DNA from: an uncultured Lachnospiraceae bacterium
Lineage (GTDB): Bacteria; Bacillota; Clostridia; Lachnospirales; Lachnospiraceae
Length of the DNA: 64,000 nt
Direction of reading: 5' to 3'
Assembly (NCBI GenBank): GCA_910587305.1
Contig: CAJUKV010000014.1
Coordinates: 17,371-81,370, forward strand
The position numbers and the translations under genes are program-made. Under the pieces are notes generated by a model that was not told where the DNA came from, searched no databases, and saw only the letters and a program-made list of their open reading frames with translations. This document shows, in pieces, positions 16,192-24,069 of this stretch (the first letter of the stretch is position 1; each line of letters starts with the position of its first letter).

Positions 16192-17550
16192 GTGGAAAGA
16201 GAAAAACTTGGTTCAAGAATGGGCTTTATCCTGTTGTCGGCAGGATGTGCGATTGGAATTGGAAATGTATGGAGATTTCCTTATATTACAGGGCTTTACG
16301 GCGGAGGCGTATTTGTGCTTTTTTATCTGTTTTTCCTGGTTATTATGGGGATACCTGTGATGACAATGGAATTTGCGGTAGGCCGGGCCAGCAGAAAAAG
16401 TATCATCAAAAGCTTTACCGAATTAGAAAAACCGGGGCAGAAGTGGCACCTGCACGGATACCTTGGCATGGCGGGCAATTATCTTTTGATGATGTTTTAC
16501 ACCACGGTGGCAGGGTGGATGCTGTATTATTTTTATCTGATGCTGACAGGCCGGTTTCAGGGAAAAAACCTGGAGCAGGTGGGCGGCATGTTCCAGGAAA
16601 TGTTAGACAGCCCGGGCGTGCTTACCGCAGTGATGGCAATCATTGTAGTGGCAGGTATTCTTATTTGCTCTATGGGACTGCAAAACGGCGTAGAGCGGAT
16701 CACAAAGGTTATGATGAGCCTTTTGCTCATTATCATTGTTGTTCTTGCCGTACATAGTCTTACGCTTAAAGGGGGAATGGAAGGGCTGAAATTCTACCTG
16801 TCCCCGGATTGGCAGCGAATGAAAGATATCGGCATATGGGAGACGGTTACGGCGGCTATGAATCAGGCGTTTTTTACGCTCAGCCTGGGGATTGGCGCTA
16901 TGGCGATATTTGGAAGCTATATTGATAAAAAGCACACATTGCTTGGCGAATCGGTGAACATTGCCATTTTAGATACCTTTGTGGCGATTGTATCGGGACT
17001 GATTATTTTCCCCAGCTGTTTTGCCTTTGGCATCAGCCCGGATATGGGGCCGAGCCTTATTTTTATTACATTGCCCAATGTATTTAACGGCATGGCGGGC
17101 GGTAGAATTTGGGGAACGCTGTTCTTTATTTTTATGACGTTTGCGGCATTTTCCACCATACTTGCCGTGTTTGAGAATATTATTTCCTGTGGAATGGATC
17201 TGTTCCACTGGGACAGGAAAAAATCCTGTATTATTAACCTGATAGCGCTATTTGTTTTGTCGCTTCCCTGCGTGCTGGGATATAATCTGTGGTCGGGAAT
17301 ACAGCCCTTAGGAGAGGGGAGTACCATTTTGGACTTGGAGGATTTTGCGGTCAGCAATGTGATTCTGCCAATCGGTTCCCTGTGCTATCTGCTTTTCTGC
17401 GTGTCGCGGATGGGCTGGGGATTTGACAAGTACCGGGAAGAAGCCAATATTGGGGAAGGACTTAAGATTCCTAAGTGGATTCGGATTTATGCGACGTATA
17501 TTTTGCCGGTGCTGTTATTGCTTCTTATTATTTTGGGGTGGATTGGATAA
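16192..17550 (+). CDS. sodium-dependent neurotransmitter-symporter family transporter (NSS/SNF)
   Basis: A 452-residue LeuT-type Na+-coupled symporter, probably importing an amino acid. Helix 1 carries the unwound-helix signature GFILLSAGCAIGIGNVWRFP, with the Na+-binding region. Helix 6 is represented by AMNQAFFTLSLGIGAMAIFGSY, where the family binds substrate. The start is GTG 16192, preceded by AGGAGGAGTAGGAA. Eleven to twelve hydrophobic segments end in YILPVLLLLLIILGW. Bacterial relatives often lack the twelfth helix. Substrate identity is open. Confidence 0.88.
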   Translation: MEREKLGSRMGFILLSAGCAIGIGNVWRFPYITGLYGGGVFVLFYLFFLVIMGIPVMTMEFAVGRASRKSIIKSFTELEKPGQKWHLHGYLGMAGNYLLMMFYTTVAGWMLYYFYLMLTGRFQGKNLEQVGGMFQEMLDSPGVLTAVMAIIVVAGILICSMGLQNGVERITKVMMSLLLIIIVVLAVHSLTLKGGMEGLKFYLSPDWQRMKDIGIWETVTAAMNQAFFTLSLGIGAMAIFGSYIDKKHTLLGESVNIAILDTFVAIVSGLIIFPSCFAFGISPDMGPSLIFITLPNVFNGMAGGRIWGTLFFIFMTFAAFSTILAVFENIISCGMDLFHWDRKKSCIINLIALFVLSLPCVLGYNLWSGIQPLGEGSTILDLEDFAVSNVILPIGSLCYLLFCVSRMGWGFDKYREEANIGEGLKIPKWIRIYATYILPVLLLLLIILGWIG

Positions 17551-17610
17551 TGCGCTTTGGAACGTGAAAATATAATTGAGGAAATATAGGGAAAGGCAGA
17601 GTAAGCAGCT

Positions 17611-18216
17611 ATGGCGCTTCAAAACAGGCTTAACATAACGGATTCGGCAGAGCTTGCCCGCATGGAGGAAAAGATAAGCAAGAAAAAGGCAGCTCTGCTC
17701 TTTGAAAGCGGATATTTGTATACCTTAAGGGCAGGGACAATTAAGAGCCTTTTAGAAATACACAAATATCTTTTTGACGAGATTTACGATTTTGCAGGCC
17801 AGATCAGAAAGGTTAATATTTCAAAGGGAAATTTCAGATTTGCCCCTGTGATGTATTTACAGGCAGCTCTTGAGAATATTGAGAAAATGCCACAGTCAAA
17901 TTTCGATGAAATAATTGAAAAGTATGTTGAAATGAACATTGCCCATCCATTTAGGGAGGGTAATGGCAGAAGTATGAGGATTTGGCTGGATTTAATGCTT
18001 GGTAAAGAGCTTGGAGTGGTAGTGGATTGGAGCAGAATAGATAAGGATGATTATTTGCTTGCAATGGAAAGGAGCCCAATTAAAGATGTTGAGATAAAGT
18101 ATCTGTTAAAGAGCGCGCTTACAGACAGGGTAAACGACAGGGAAATATACATGAAAGGAATTGACCATAGCTACTATTATGAGGGGTATATGTCTTATAA
18201 AGTAAAAGAGCTTTGA
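17611..18216 (+). CDS. Fic family protein (AMPylator-like)
   Basis: A 201-residue Fic-domain protein. The catalytic motif HPFREGNGRSMR is complete at residues 112-123: the His base, the Glu-Gly-Asn-Gly anion-hole segment and the Arg. It predicts transfer of AMP (or another nucleotide part) to a Ser, Thr or Tyr hydroxyl of a target. The N-terminus RLNITDSAELARMEEKIS is the helix usual in stand-alone bacterial Fic proteins. I could not identify an inhibitory S/T-x-x-x-E-G/N helix within it or an adjacent antitoxin gene. It stands alone between a symporter and a minus-strand repair gene. The target is unknown. Confidence 0.85.
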   Translation: MALQNRLNITDSAELARMEEKISKKKAALLFESGYLYTLRAGTIKSLLEIHKYLFDEIYDFAGQIRKVNISKGNFRFAPVMYLQAALENIEKMPQSNFDEIIEKYVEMNIAHPFREGNGRSMRIWLDLMLGKELGVVVDWSRIDKDDYLLAMERSPIKDVEIKYLLKSALTDRVNDREIYMKGIDHSYYYEGYMSYKVKEL

Positions 18217-18234
18217 CCTATAACTTTCGGCCAA

Positions 18235-18543
18235 TCAGCAGTCCCACCTGCACATATTCATATTTACGTGAAGATTATCTTTAAATTCCACATTTTCCTC
18301 CAGCAGAAGCGCCCGCTGCTCAGGGAAATGTGGCGCTAATCTTCCCACATGGTTTACAACACGGTGGCAGGGGTATTTGCCGTAATATTCGGACATGCTT
18401 AAAACCTTTCCCACCAGCCGGGCGTTTTTATCCCGGCCAATCAGCTTTGCAATTTGCCCGTAGGAGGCAACTTTTCCTTCCGGTATTTCTTCTACCACCG
18501 AAAGTATTTCGTATATTAAATCTTCCGTTAAAACTGCAGACAT
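18235..18543 (-). CDS. MGMT-family (6-O-alkylguanine transferase-like) DNA-binding domain protein
   Basis: A 102-residue protein consisting only of the winged-helix catalytic domain of O6-alkylguanine-DNA alkyltransferase. It includes PEGKVASYGQIAKLIG and the active-site segment KYPCHRVVN. The Cys is retained, unlike in classic alkyltransferase-like proteins where it is Trp or Ala, so dealkylation is possible. The usual N-terminal domain is absent. ATG 18543 follows GAGGAAAACGTT, which beats an upstream ATG. It shares strand and near-abutting position with yaaA, suggesting a stress or repair pair. Confidence 0.82.
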   Translation of the reverse strand: MSAVLTEDLIYEILSVVEEIPEGKVASYGQIAKLIGRDKNARLVGKVLSMSEYYGKYPCHRVVNHVGRLAPHFPEQRALLLEENVEFKDNLHVNMNMCRWDC

Positions 18544-18581
18544 AACGTTTTCCTCATGCGTTAATAGCAATCTCTTTTTCT

Positions 18582-19334
18582 CTAAGAATCACATTCTCTA
18601 AGAAACACATACCTGTCCTTGCCGGATAATTCCGCGCAGAAGGAAAAACCAAGGGCATGGAATTCTTTCAGGTCTTTTAAATTTTCTATTTGATTTTCCG
18701 CCATAAACCGCACCATTTCGCCTCTCGCCATTTTGGCTAAGGTTCCTTTTTGGCGCACTTTTCCGCCGTCCGGTTCGCCGAACTCAATTGTGAGAAAGGT
18801 GTCTTTTGGGGTGATGTATTTTTCGATACATTGAGAATACTCCTTTGACGCCAGATTGACAATGACTCTGTCCTCGTCAGGCAGGCTTTGGTAGAGGCGG
18901 TTGTTCCAGAACTCATACAAATTCCGGCAGCCATTTACGGATAAGCCGGCCTGCATTTCCAGGCGGTAGGGCACTACGCCGTCAAAAGGCCTCAGCAGGC
19001 CGTAAAATCCTGATAAGATACGAAGGTGTTCCTCAATATAGGAAAGGGCGTCGGCGGTAAAAACAGCCGGAGCCATATGCTGATACTGCAAACCTTCGTA
19101 TGAAATCACTGCAGGCGTCAGCGCTTTTTCCGGATTCATATTCTGAAAGCGTTCATAATTTAACCCTGCAAGCTTGTCGTTGCATTTCCACAATTCCTTT
19201 GCCTGGGCGTAGGTCAAGGCTTTTACCGCCTGCATCAAAACCCTGGTATCTTCGATAAATTCTGGCATTTTACGGGCGGGGAAAGTATCCGTGTCGATGT
19301 TCATTTTTTTGGCGGGTGAAATAATTATTTTCAT
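18582..19334 (-). CDS. yaaA: YaaA/DUF328 family peroxide stress protein
   Basis: A 250-residue YaaA-family protein. Recognition rests on the N-terminal MKIIISPAKKMN, the central LSGFYGLLRPFDGVVPYRLEM and the C-terminal ALGFSFCAELSGKDRYVF. In Escherichia coli YaaA limits intracellular free iron and so lowers Fenton damage during peroxide stress; it binds DNA in a helix-hairpin-helix-like manner. It is transcribed leftwards with the MGMT-like gene only 38 bases downstream. No PerR- or Fur-type operator was recognised upstream. Confidence 0.9.
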   Translation of the reverse strand: MKIIISPAKKMNIDTDTFPARKMPEFIEDTRVLMQAVKALTYAQAKELWKCNDKLAGLNYERFQNMNPEKALTPAVISYEGLQYQHMAPAVFTADALSYIEEHLRILSGFYGLLRPFDGVVPYRLEMQAGLSVNGCRNLYEFWNNRLYQSLPDEDRVIVNLASKEYSQCIEKYITPKDTFLTIEFGEPDGGKVRQKGTLAKMARGEMVRFMAENQIENLKDLKEFHALGFSFCAELSGKDRYVFLRECDS

Positions 19335-19652
19335 GGCATTGTTTACCGATTCTTTTATAAACTCCCTTTTCGGAAAAGTGTTTCCGTTACAAAAATCTCA
19401 TAAAACATTATAACACAAAAAAACTTCCATAAGGACAATAATAAGGGAGAATGAAGTATGATAAATTCCAAGTAGAATATCGTAGAAAATGACAAATAAT
19501 AATTAGAATGAGCAAAGACAGATAGTGGGAAATATATTAAAATAATATCAGAAAAAAGAAAAAATTGTCTATTATGTCGAAAAAAATACAAAATTTAGTG
19601 AATCTATTTCGATAGAAGTAGACAAAATAAAAAAGAAAGGCAGGAGGTTTTT
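19335..19652. other. AT-rich divergent intergenic region
   Basis: 318 bases of strongly AT-rich sequence separate yaaA from the sugar-binding protein. A weak plus-strand promoter candidate is TTGTCT (19565-19570) with a poor TACAAA -10 about 16 bases on. The segment TCTATTTCGATAGA near 19604 is an imperfect palindrome that could be an operator. No gene or RNA structure is convincing. Confidence 0.35.
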
Positions 19653-21080
19653 ATGAGAAAGAAATATTTGGCTATTTTCCTGGCGGCTGCCATGACAGTA
19701 TCTTTAGCAGGATGCGGCGGGGCAAAGGATCAGGGAAGCGAGCCCGCAAAGGAAGAAAGTACGGAAAGCACACAGACGCAGGAAGAAAGCACGCCGGCCC
19801 AGGATGAGGGAGCGGACGAAAGTCAGGAGGCGGATACAGGCTCATCCGAAGAAAGCGGCGAAGGTCTTTCCGGTTCGTTCTCCATTTACCATATGCATGG
19901 GGAAGACGATACCACCGGAACGGCAGCGGCATTCTGGAAAGCGGCAAAGAAGTTCCAGGAAGAAAATCCTAACGTGGAGATTGAGTTTGTTTTCACGGCA
20001 CATGACGGATACCAGCAGAAGCTGACGACAATGATGGCAGGAGAAGAGCTTACGGATGTTTGGATGACAAAGGGAGACATGCTTCCCTCTTTTGCAGACA
20101 CCGGAACCATTCAGGCGGCTGATCAGTACATCAAGGCGGACGCGGAATGGGCAGACGCTTATCTGGACGGCGCGTTTGCAGACTGCACATATGACGGAAC
20201 CGAATGGGGCGTTCCCATGCAGATGCAGGCAAATACCATAGGTATTTATAATGAAGCGATTTTCGAGGAATGTGGAATTGATGCATGGCCGGAAACATGG
20301 ACGGAGCTGATAGAGGACTGCGAGAAGATTAAGGCAAAGGGCTACATTCCGATTGCAATGGGTAACAAAGAGCAATGGGTTGCGGAATCCACCGTTTTCA
20401 ATACCTATGCTTATAAATATGTGGATCAGGAATGGTTCAACAGTCTTGCCAACAACCAGGGCGCTAAATTTACGGACGAAGCTTTTGTGAGAGCGCTTGC
20501 AGGATTCCAGGATATTGCACAGTATTTTAATGAAGATATGAACTCCCTTGACCAGGATGAAATGTATGCTTTATATTACAACAAACAGGCGGCTATGTTC
20601 TTTAACGGAGCATGGGGCGTAGGAAATGTGATTGGCAACTGTCCTGAGGATGTACTGGCAACCACCCATGTAGGTTTGATGCCGGCAGTGGAAGGTGAAG
20701 CAGGTACGAAATATGATACGGCGGCAGGAGCAGGCTGGAATTATGTGATTCACAGCAGACTGGAAGGCGATGACCTTACGGCATGTCTTGCATTCCTTAA
20801 AGCGGTGTCAACAGGCGATTATGCAAATGATGCGTTACAGTTAGGATTTATTTCTTCCGGTAAGACCACGGAGGTGGACACTTCCACATTGCATCCACTG
20901 TTTGCAGAGTACTATGAGCTGGCGGCAACCATGAACAACTGCTCTATCTTTGACGTGGTGCTTCCTGCGGAGGTTGGCTCGGGAGTTCTTTATGCGGATA
21001 CTCAGCAGTTGATTGCGGGAACCATGACGCCGGAGGATATGGCGGCTGACTGCCAGGCGGTTATGGAAGCAAATTATTAA
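19653..21080 (+). CDS. carbohydrate ABC transporter substrate-binding lipoprotein
   Basis: A 475-residue extracellular solute-binding protein (SBP family 1). The signal peptide ends in lipobox SLAGC (Cys21), followed by an acidic Ser/Thr/Glu linker to about residue 72. The mature domain has hallmarks such as AAFWKAAKKFQEENPNVEIE near its start and NKQAAMFFNGAWGVGNV in its second lobe. It delivers a sugar to the permeases at 21336 and 22225. No ATPase gene is present nearby, so the system probably borrows a shared MsmK-type ATPase. AGGCAGGAGG precedes the ATG. Confidence 0.9.
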   Translation: MRKKYLAIFLAAAMTVSLAGCGGAKDQGSEPAKEESTESTQTQEESTPAQDEGADESQEADTGSSEESGEGLSGSFSIYHMHGEDDTTGTAAAFWKAAKKFQEENPNVEIEFVFTAHDGYQQKLTTMMAGEELTDVWMTKGDMLPSFADTGTIQAADQYIKADAEWADAYLDGAFADCTYDGTEWGVPMQMQANTIGIYNEAIFEECGIDAWPETWTELIEDCEKIKAKGYIPIAMGNKEQWVAESTVFNTYAYKYVDQEWFNSLANNQGAKFTDEAFVRALAGFQDIAQYFNEDMNSLDQDEMYALYYNKQAAMFFNGAWGVGNVIGNCPEDVLATTHVGLMPAVEGEAGTKYDTAAGAGWNYVIHSRLEGDDLTACLAFLKAVSTGDYANDALQLGFISSGKTTEVDTSTLHPLFAEYYELAATMNNCSIFDVVLPAEVGSGVLYADTQQLIAGTMTPEDMAADCQAVMEANY

Positions 21081-21207
21081 TATTACGCTGCCTGCAGTAT
21101 TGCTGACTTTGTGATAAATTGTAAGGACAGCAGGATTAAGCGGTCATAAGTACTTTTGCAGCTGTTGACCGTACGGACAATATTTTAGTTTGAAATGCAT
21201 AATTAAG

Positions 21208-21263
21208 CCGGTGAGCCATTGCGAATCTGCTGAAAATCAGTGGGGGCAATGGCTCCGGTTTTA
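21208..21263 (+). terminator. attenuating stem-loop between binding protein and permeases
   Basis: CCG-(GT)-GAGCCATTGC (21208-21222) pairs with GCAATGGCTC-CGG (21246-21258), followed by TTTTAT. A leaky terminator or RNA-protecting stem here would make the binding protein more abundant than the two permeases, a common arrangement in sugar ABC operons. The rest of the 255-base gap contains no gene. Confidence 0.55.
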
Positions 21264-21335
21264 TAAACGGTGGTGGGGGAGAGCTTCGTTTCGTATACAT
21301 CTGACTTTGCGTATTGACAGGAATGGGGGATTTTA

Positions 21336-22232
21336 ATGAATATTCGTGAAATGCGGAATAATAAACAAAAAATAGGAATTTATTTGTTGGTAATGATTCC
21401 ATTTATCTATTTTATCTATATTATGATTGTCCCGCTGGGCACTTCCGTCTATTACAGTCTGACAAAATGGAAAGGAATCGGGGAAGCGCAGTTTGTGGGA
21501 CTCAGTAATTACGCCACACTGCTGAAAACAGGTGATTTCTGGCTTGTAACGAAGAATACGTTGTTTTTAAGCCTGGTTTGTACATTAGGGCAGGTGGGAA
21601 TCGCATTGCTAATCGCATTTCTTATGACGATTAGAAGGCTAAAGCTGAAAGCCTTTCACCGGGCGGTTATCTTTTTCCCGGTTGTAATGGCTCCCATTGT
21701 TGTGGGCTATGTATGGCGCTTTATCTACAACTCAAATTATGGTCTTTTGAATGCGTTCCTGCGGGCAATCGGGCGGGAGGACTGGATTCGCTTCTGGCTG
21801 GATGATCAGAACATTGTCTTAAAGGTGGTGTCCGTTCCGGTCATCTGGCAGTATATAGGGCTTTATATGGTAATTCTCATGAGCGCTATTTCGGCCATTC
21901 CCCAGGAGGTTTTTGAGTGCGCGGAAATTGACGGGGCAACCGGAGTAAAAAAATCGATTTATATCACCCTTCCCATGGTATGGGATACGTTGAAGATTTG
22001 TATTATTTTGTGCGCCGGAGGCACCATGAAGATTTACGACCATCTGGTTGCGCTTACAAACGGAGGTCCGGGAAGGGCGACGGAATCGCTGGCAATGTAT
22101 TCTTATGAATACACGTTCAAATTTGGCAATTTTGGAATGGGCGCGACAATTGCCGTTTCCATTTTGATTCTTGCATTATTGATAAGCGCCATGGTTCAGA
22201 TCCTGATGGGAAGGAGGAATAAGGATGAATAA
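21336..22232 (+). CDS. sugar ABC transporter permease (MalF/UgpA-like)
   Basis: A 298-residue permease with six membrane helices. The cytoplasmic EAA loop that docks the ATPase reads ECAEIDGATGVKKSIYITLP. The N-terminus with GTSVYYSLTKWKGIG is typical of the first of two permeases in CUT1 carbohydrate importers. It overlaps the second permease by eight bases, implying coupled translation. It partners the lipoprotein at 19653. Confidence 0.9.
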   Translation: MNIREMRNNKQKIGIYLLVMIPFIYFIYIMIVPLGTSVYYSLTKWKGIGEAQFVGLSNYATLLKTGDFWLVTKNTLFLSLVCTLGQVGIALLIAFLMTIRRLKLKAFHRAVIFFPVVMAPIVVGYVWRFIYNSNYGLLNAFLRAIGREDWIRFWLDDQNIVLKVVSVPVIWQYIGLYMVILMSAISAIPQEVFECAEIDGATGVKKSIYITLPMVWDTLKICIILCAGGTMKIYDHLVALTNGGPGRATESLAMYSYEYTFKFGNFGMGATIAVSILILALLISAMVQILMGRRNKDE

Positions 22233-23058
22233 AATAAAAAGATATGCGGCAAATTTCATTGTAAACGTACCGATTATGATTTTGTCTCTTACCTGTATTT
22301 TCCCTGTGGTGTGGCTTTTATATTCTTCGGTGAAGACAGACGTTGAATTTAACAGAAGCCCGGTCAGCCTGCCCTCTAAAATCCATTTGGACAATTATAT
22401 TGAGGCTTTCAATAAAGCAAGCTTTGGAACATTTACTTTTAACAGTCTGTTTAACAGCGTGATATCGCTGCTGCTGGTACTGATCATTTCCTTTGTTATG
22501 GGGTATCTTTTATCCAGATACCGGTTTAAAGGCAGGAACCTGATTTATGGGGCTTTAATGGCGGCAATGATGATTCCTATTTATGCTTTGCTGGTTCCAA
22601 TTTTTATTCAGGAAAAGCAGCTGGGAATCTTAAACACACGTTTTTCTCTGCTTCCCATTTATGTGGCGGTAGAGCTGCCTACGGCGGTTTTTCTGATTGA
22701 CAGCTATATCAGGGGAATCTCCGTTGATATGGAAGATGCGGCTTCTATTGACGGAGCAAGTCTTCCGCGTATTATGTTTACAATTATTATGCCGATTTGT
22801 AAACCGATTTTATCTACGATTGTGATTCTTACTTTTATGCATGTGTGGAACGAATTTGCTTTTGCACAGGTGTTGATTTCAAAGGAGGCGTTAAAGACCA
22901 TCCCCATTGGCCTTACTTATTTTACAACACAGTATTCCACCAGCTATACGCTTCTTTTAGCGGCGCTGGCTATGGCAACAATACCGGTGCTTGTTATTTA
23001 TCTCTTTTTCTATAATAAGATTATGGAAGGAATGATGGCAGGAGCCATTAAGGGCTAA
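22225..23058 (+). CDS. sugar ABC transporter permease (MalG/UgpE-like)
   Basis: A 277-residue second permease of a CUT1 importer. Its EAA loop reads EDAASIDGASLPRIMFTIIMP, and the family-typical LYSSVKTDVEFNRSP segment follows helix 1. The start codon lies inside the end of the preceding permease gene, with AGGAGGAATAAGG as ribosome site. No nucleotide-binding subunit follows; the next gene is the AraC regulator. Confidence 0.9.
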   Translation: MNKIKRYAANFIVNVPIMILSLTCIFPVVWLLYSSVKTDVEFNRSPVSLPSKIHLDNYIEAFNKASFGTFTFNSLFNSVISLLLVLIISFVMGYLLSRYRFKGRNLIYGALMAAMMIPIYALLVPIFIQEKQLGILNTRFSLLPIYVAVELPTAVFLIDSYIRGISVDMEDAASIDGASLPRIMFTIIMPICKPILSTIVILTFMHVWNEFAFAQVLISKEALKTIPIGLTYFTTQYSTSYTLLLAALAMATIPVLVIYLFFYNKIMEGMMAGAIKG

Positions 23059-23065
23059 CACGAAG

Positions 23066-23106
23066 AAATTTTCCAGGGCGCCGAAGGACACCGCCCAAGA
23101 AAATTT
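23066..23106. repeat. diverged copy of the GGCGTC palindrome family
   Basis: AAATTTTC (23066-23073) pairs with GAAAATTT (23099-23106), and GGGCG (23076-23080) pairs with CGCCC (23092-23096) inside it. The base order TTTTC-CAGGGCG...CGCCC-AAGAAAA matches the elements at 187-234 and 281-338. It lies eight bases after the permease stop and could stabilise or end the transcript. Confidence 0.5.
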
Positions 23107-23160
23107 AAGGCTTTACATTGATGGCTGTGGGGAATAAAGAAAGACGATACAGGAGTTTGT

Positions 23161-24069
23161 ATGATCGATATATCACGACTTTCACCAATCGATCCGTATG
23201 TACGGATGATGAAGCTGCAGAAGGAAGCGTCTTTTTCCGGGAAATGGGAAGATATTGATAATGTGTTTACGTATATTGCCGTGGGGAACGCTGATTTTAT
23301 TGTAAACGGAATCAGCTATCATCTTCATGCGGGAAACATCATTATTATTCCGCCCTATATGACGCATGTGATACTATCAAACAGTATGGAACCTTTTGTC
23401 CAGTATATTATGCATTTTGATTTTTATGAATGCCAGGAACGCAAGGGGCTGGTGCATAAAAATATGTTGGAAGAGGAACAGCCTGTCATCCCTGAAAGGG
23501 AGTGTGTTTTGGATGACAGCGTAATTATTTCTGAGATACCGGAGGCGGAGCGTAATCAGATTGTACTGCGTTATTTGAATCTGCTTCAGGAATTTAAGGA
23601 GGAAAGGCCGGGAAAAGATCTGATTATGAAGGCAGGATGCATGGAGCTTTTGGTGAATGCGCTCAGAAACCGCATAGAGGTGAAAGAAAAAAGCAGCAGG
23701 AAGAAATCAAAATCGTGGATTCATATTGAAAATGCAATGGAATACATTATGAATATGGATTTGTCAGAGGATTTGACAAACGAATCTATTGCAGGGGCAA
23801 TTGGCGTCTCTGCCAACTACCTTACCAGCATTTTTCAAATGTATCTGGGGATTCCACTGCATAAATATATTGTGAATGTAAGAATTGAACAGGCCCAGCA
23901 ATTGCTTTTGTCAGGGAAAGTGAATGTGACGGAGGCGGCCGATTTGACAGGATTTTCAAGCATTCATGTATTTAGCAAAACGTTTAAGAGTATTATGGGC
24001 ATTTCGCCCAGTCAATTTATGAATGAAACCGTAGCCAGAAAGAAGGAGGTAAATTTTTATGTGGATTGA
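23161..24069 (+). CDS. AraC family transcriptional regulator
   Basis: A 302-residue regulator with an N-terminal cupin sensor (about residues 20-110, containing HLHAGNIIIIPPYMTHVI). The C-terminal double helix-turn-helix (about 195-295) includes GVSANYLTSIFQMYLG and ITEAADLTGFSS-like ..VTEAADLTGFSSIHVFSKTFK, ending ISPSQF. It presumably activates the surrounding sugar genes in response to the imported sugar. It overlaps the next gene by 11 bases, so regulator and glycosidase-like protein are co-translated. CAGGAG precedes the ATG. Confidence 0.9.
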   Translation: MIDISRLSPIDPYVRMMKLQKEASFSGKWEDIDNVFTYIAVGNADFIVNGISYHLHAGNIIIIPPYMTHVILSNSMEPFVQYIMHFDFYECQERKGLVHKNMLEEEQPVIPERECVLDDSVIISEIPEAERNQIVLRYLNLLQEFKEERPGKDLIMKAGCMELLVNALRNRIEVKEKSSRKKSKSWIHIENAMEYIMNMDLSEDLTNESIAGAIGVSANYLTSIFQMYLGIPLHKYIVNVRIEQAQQLLLSGKVNVTEAADLTGFSSIHVFSKTFKSIMGISPSQFMNETVARKKEVNFYVD

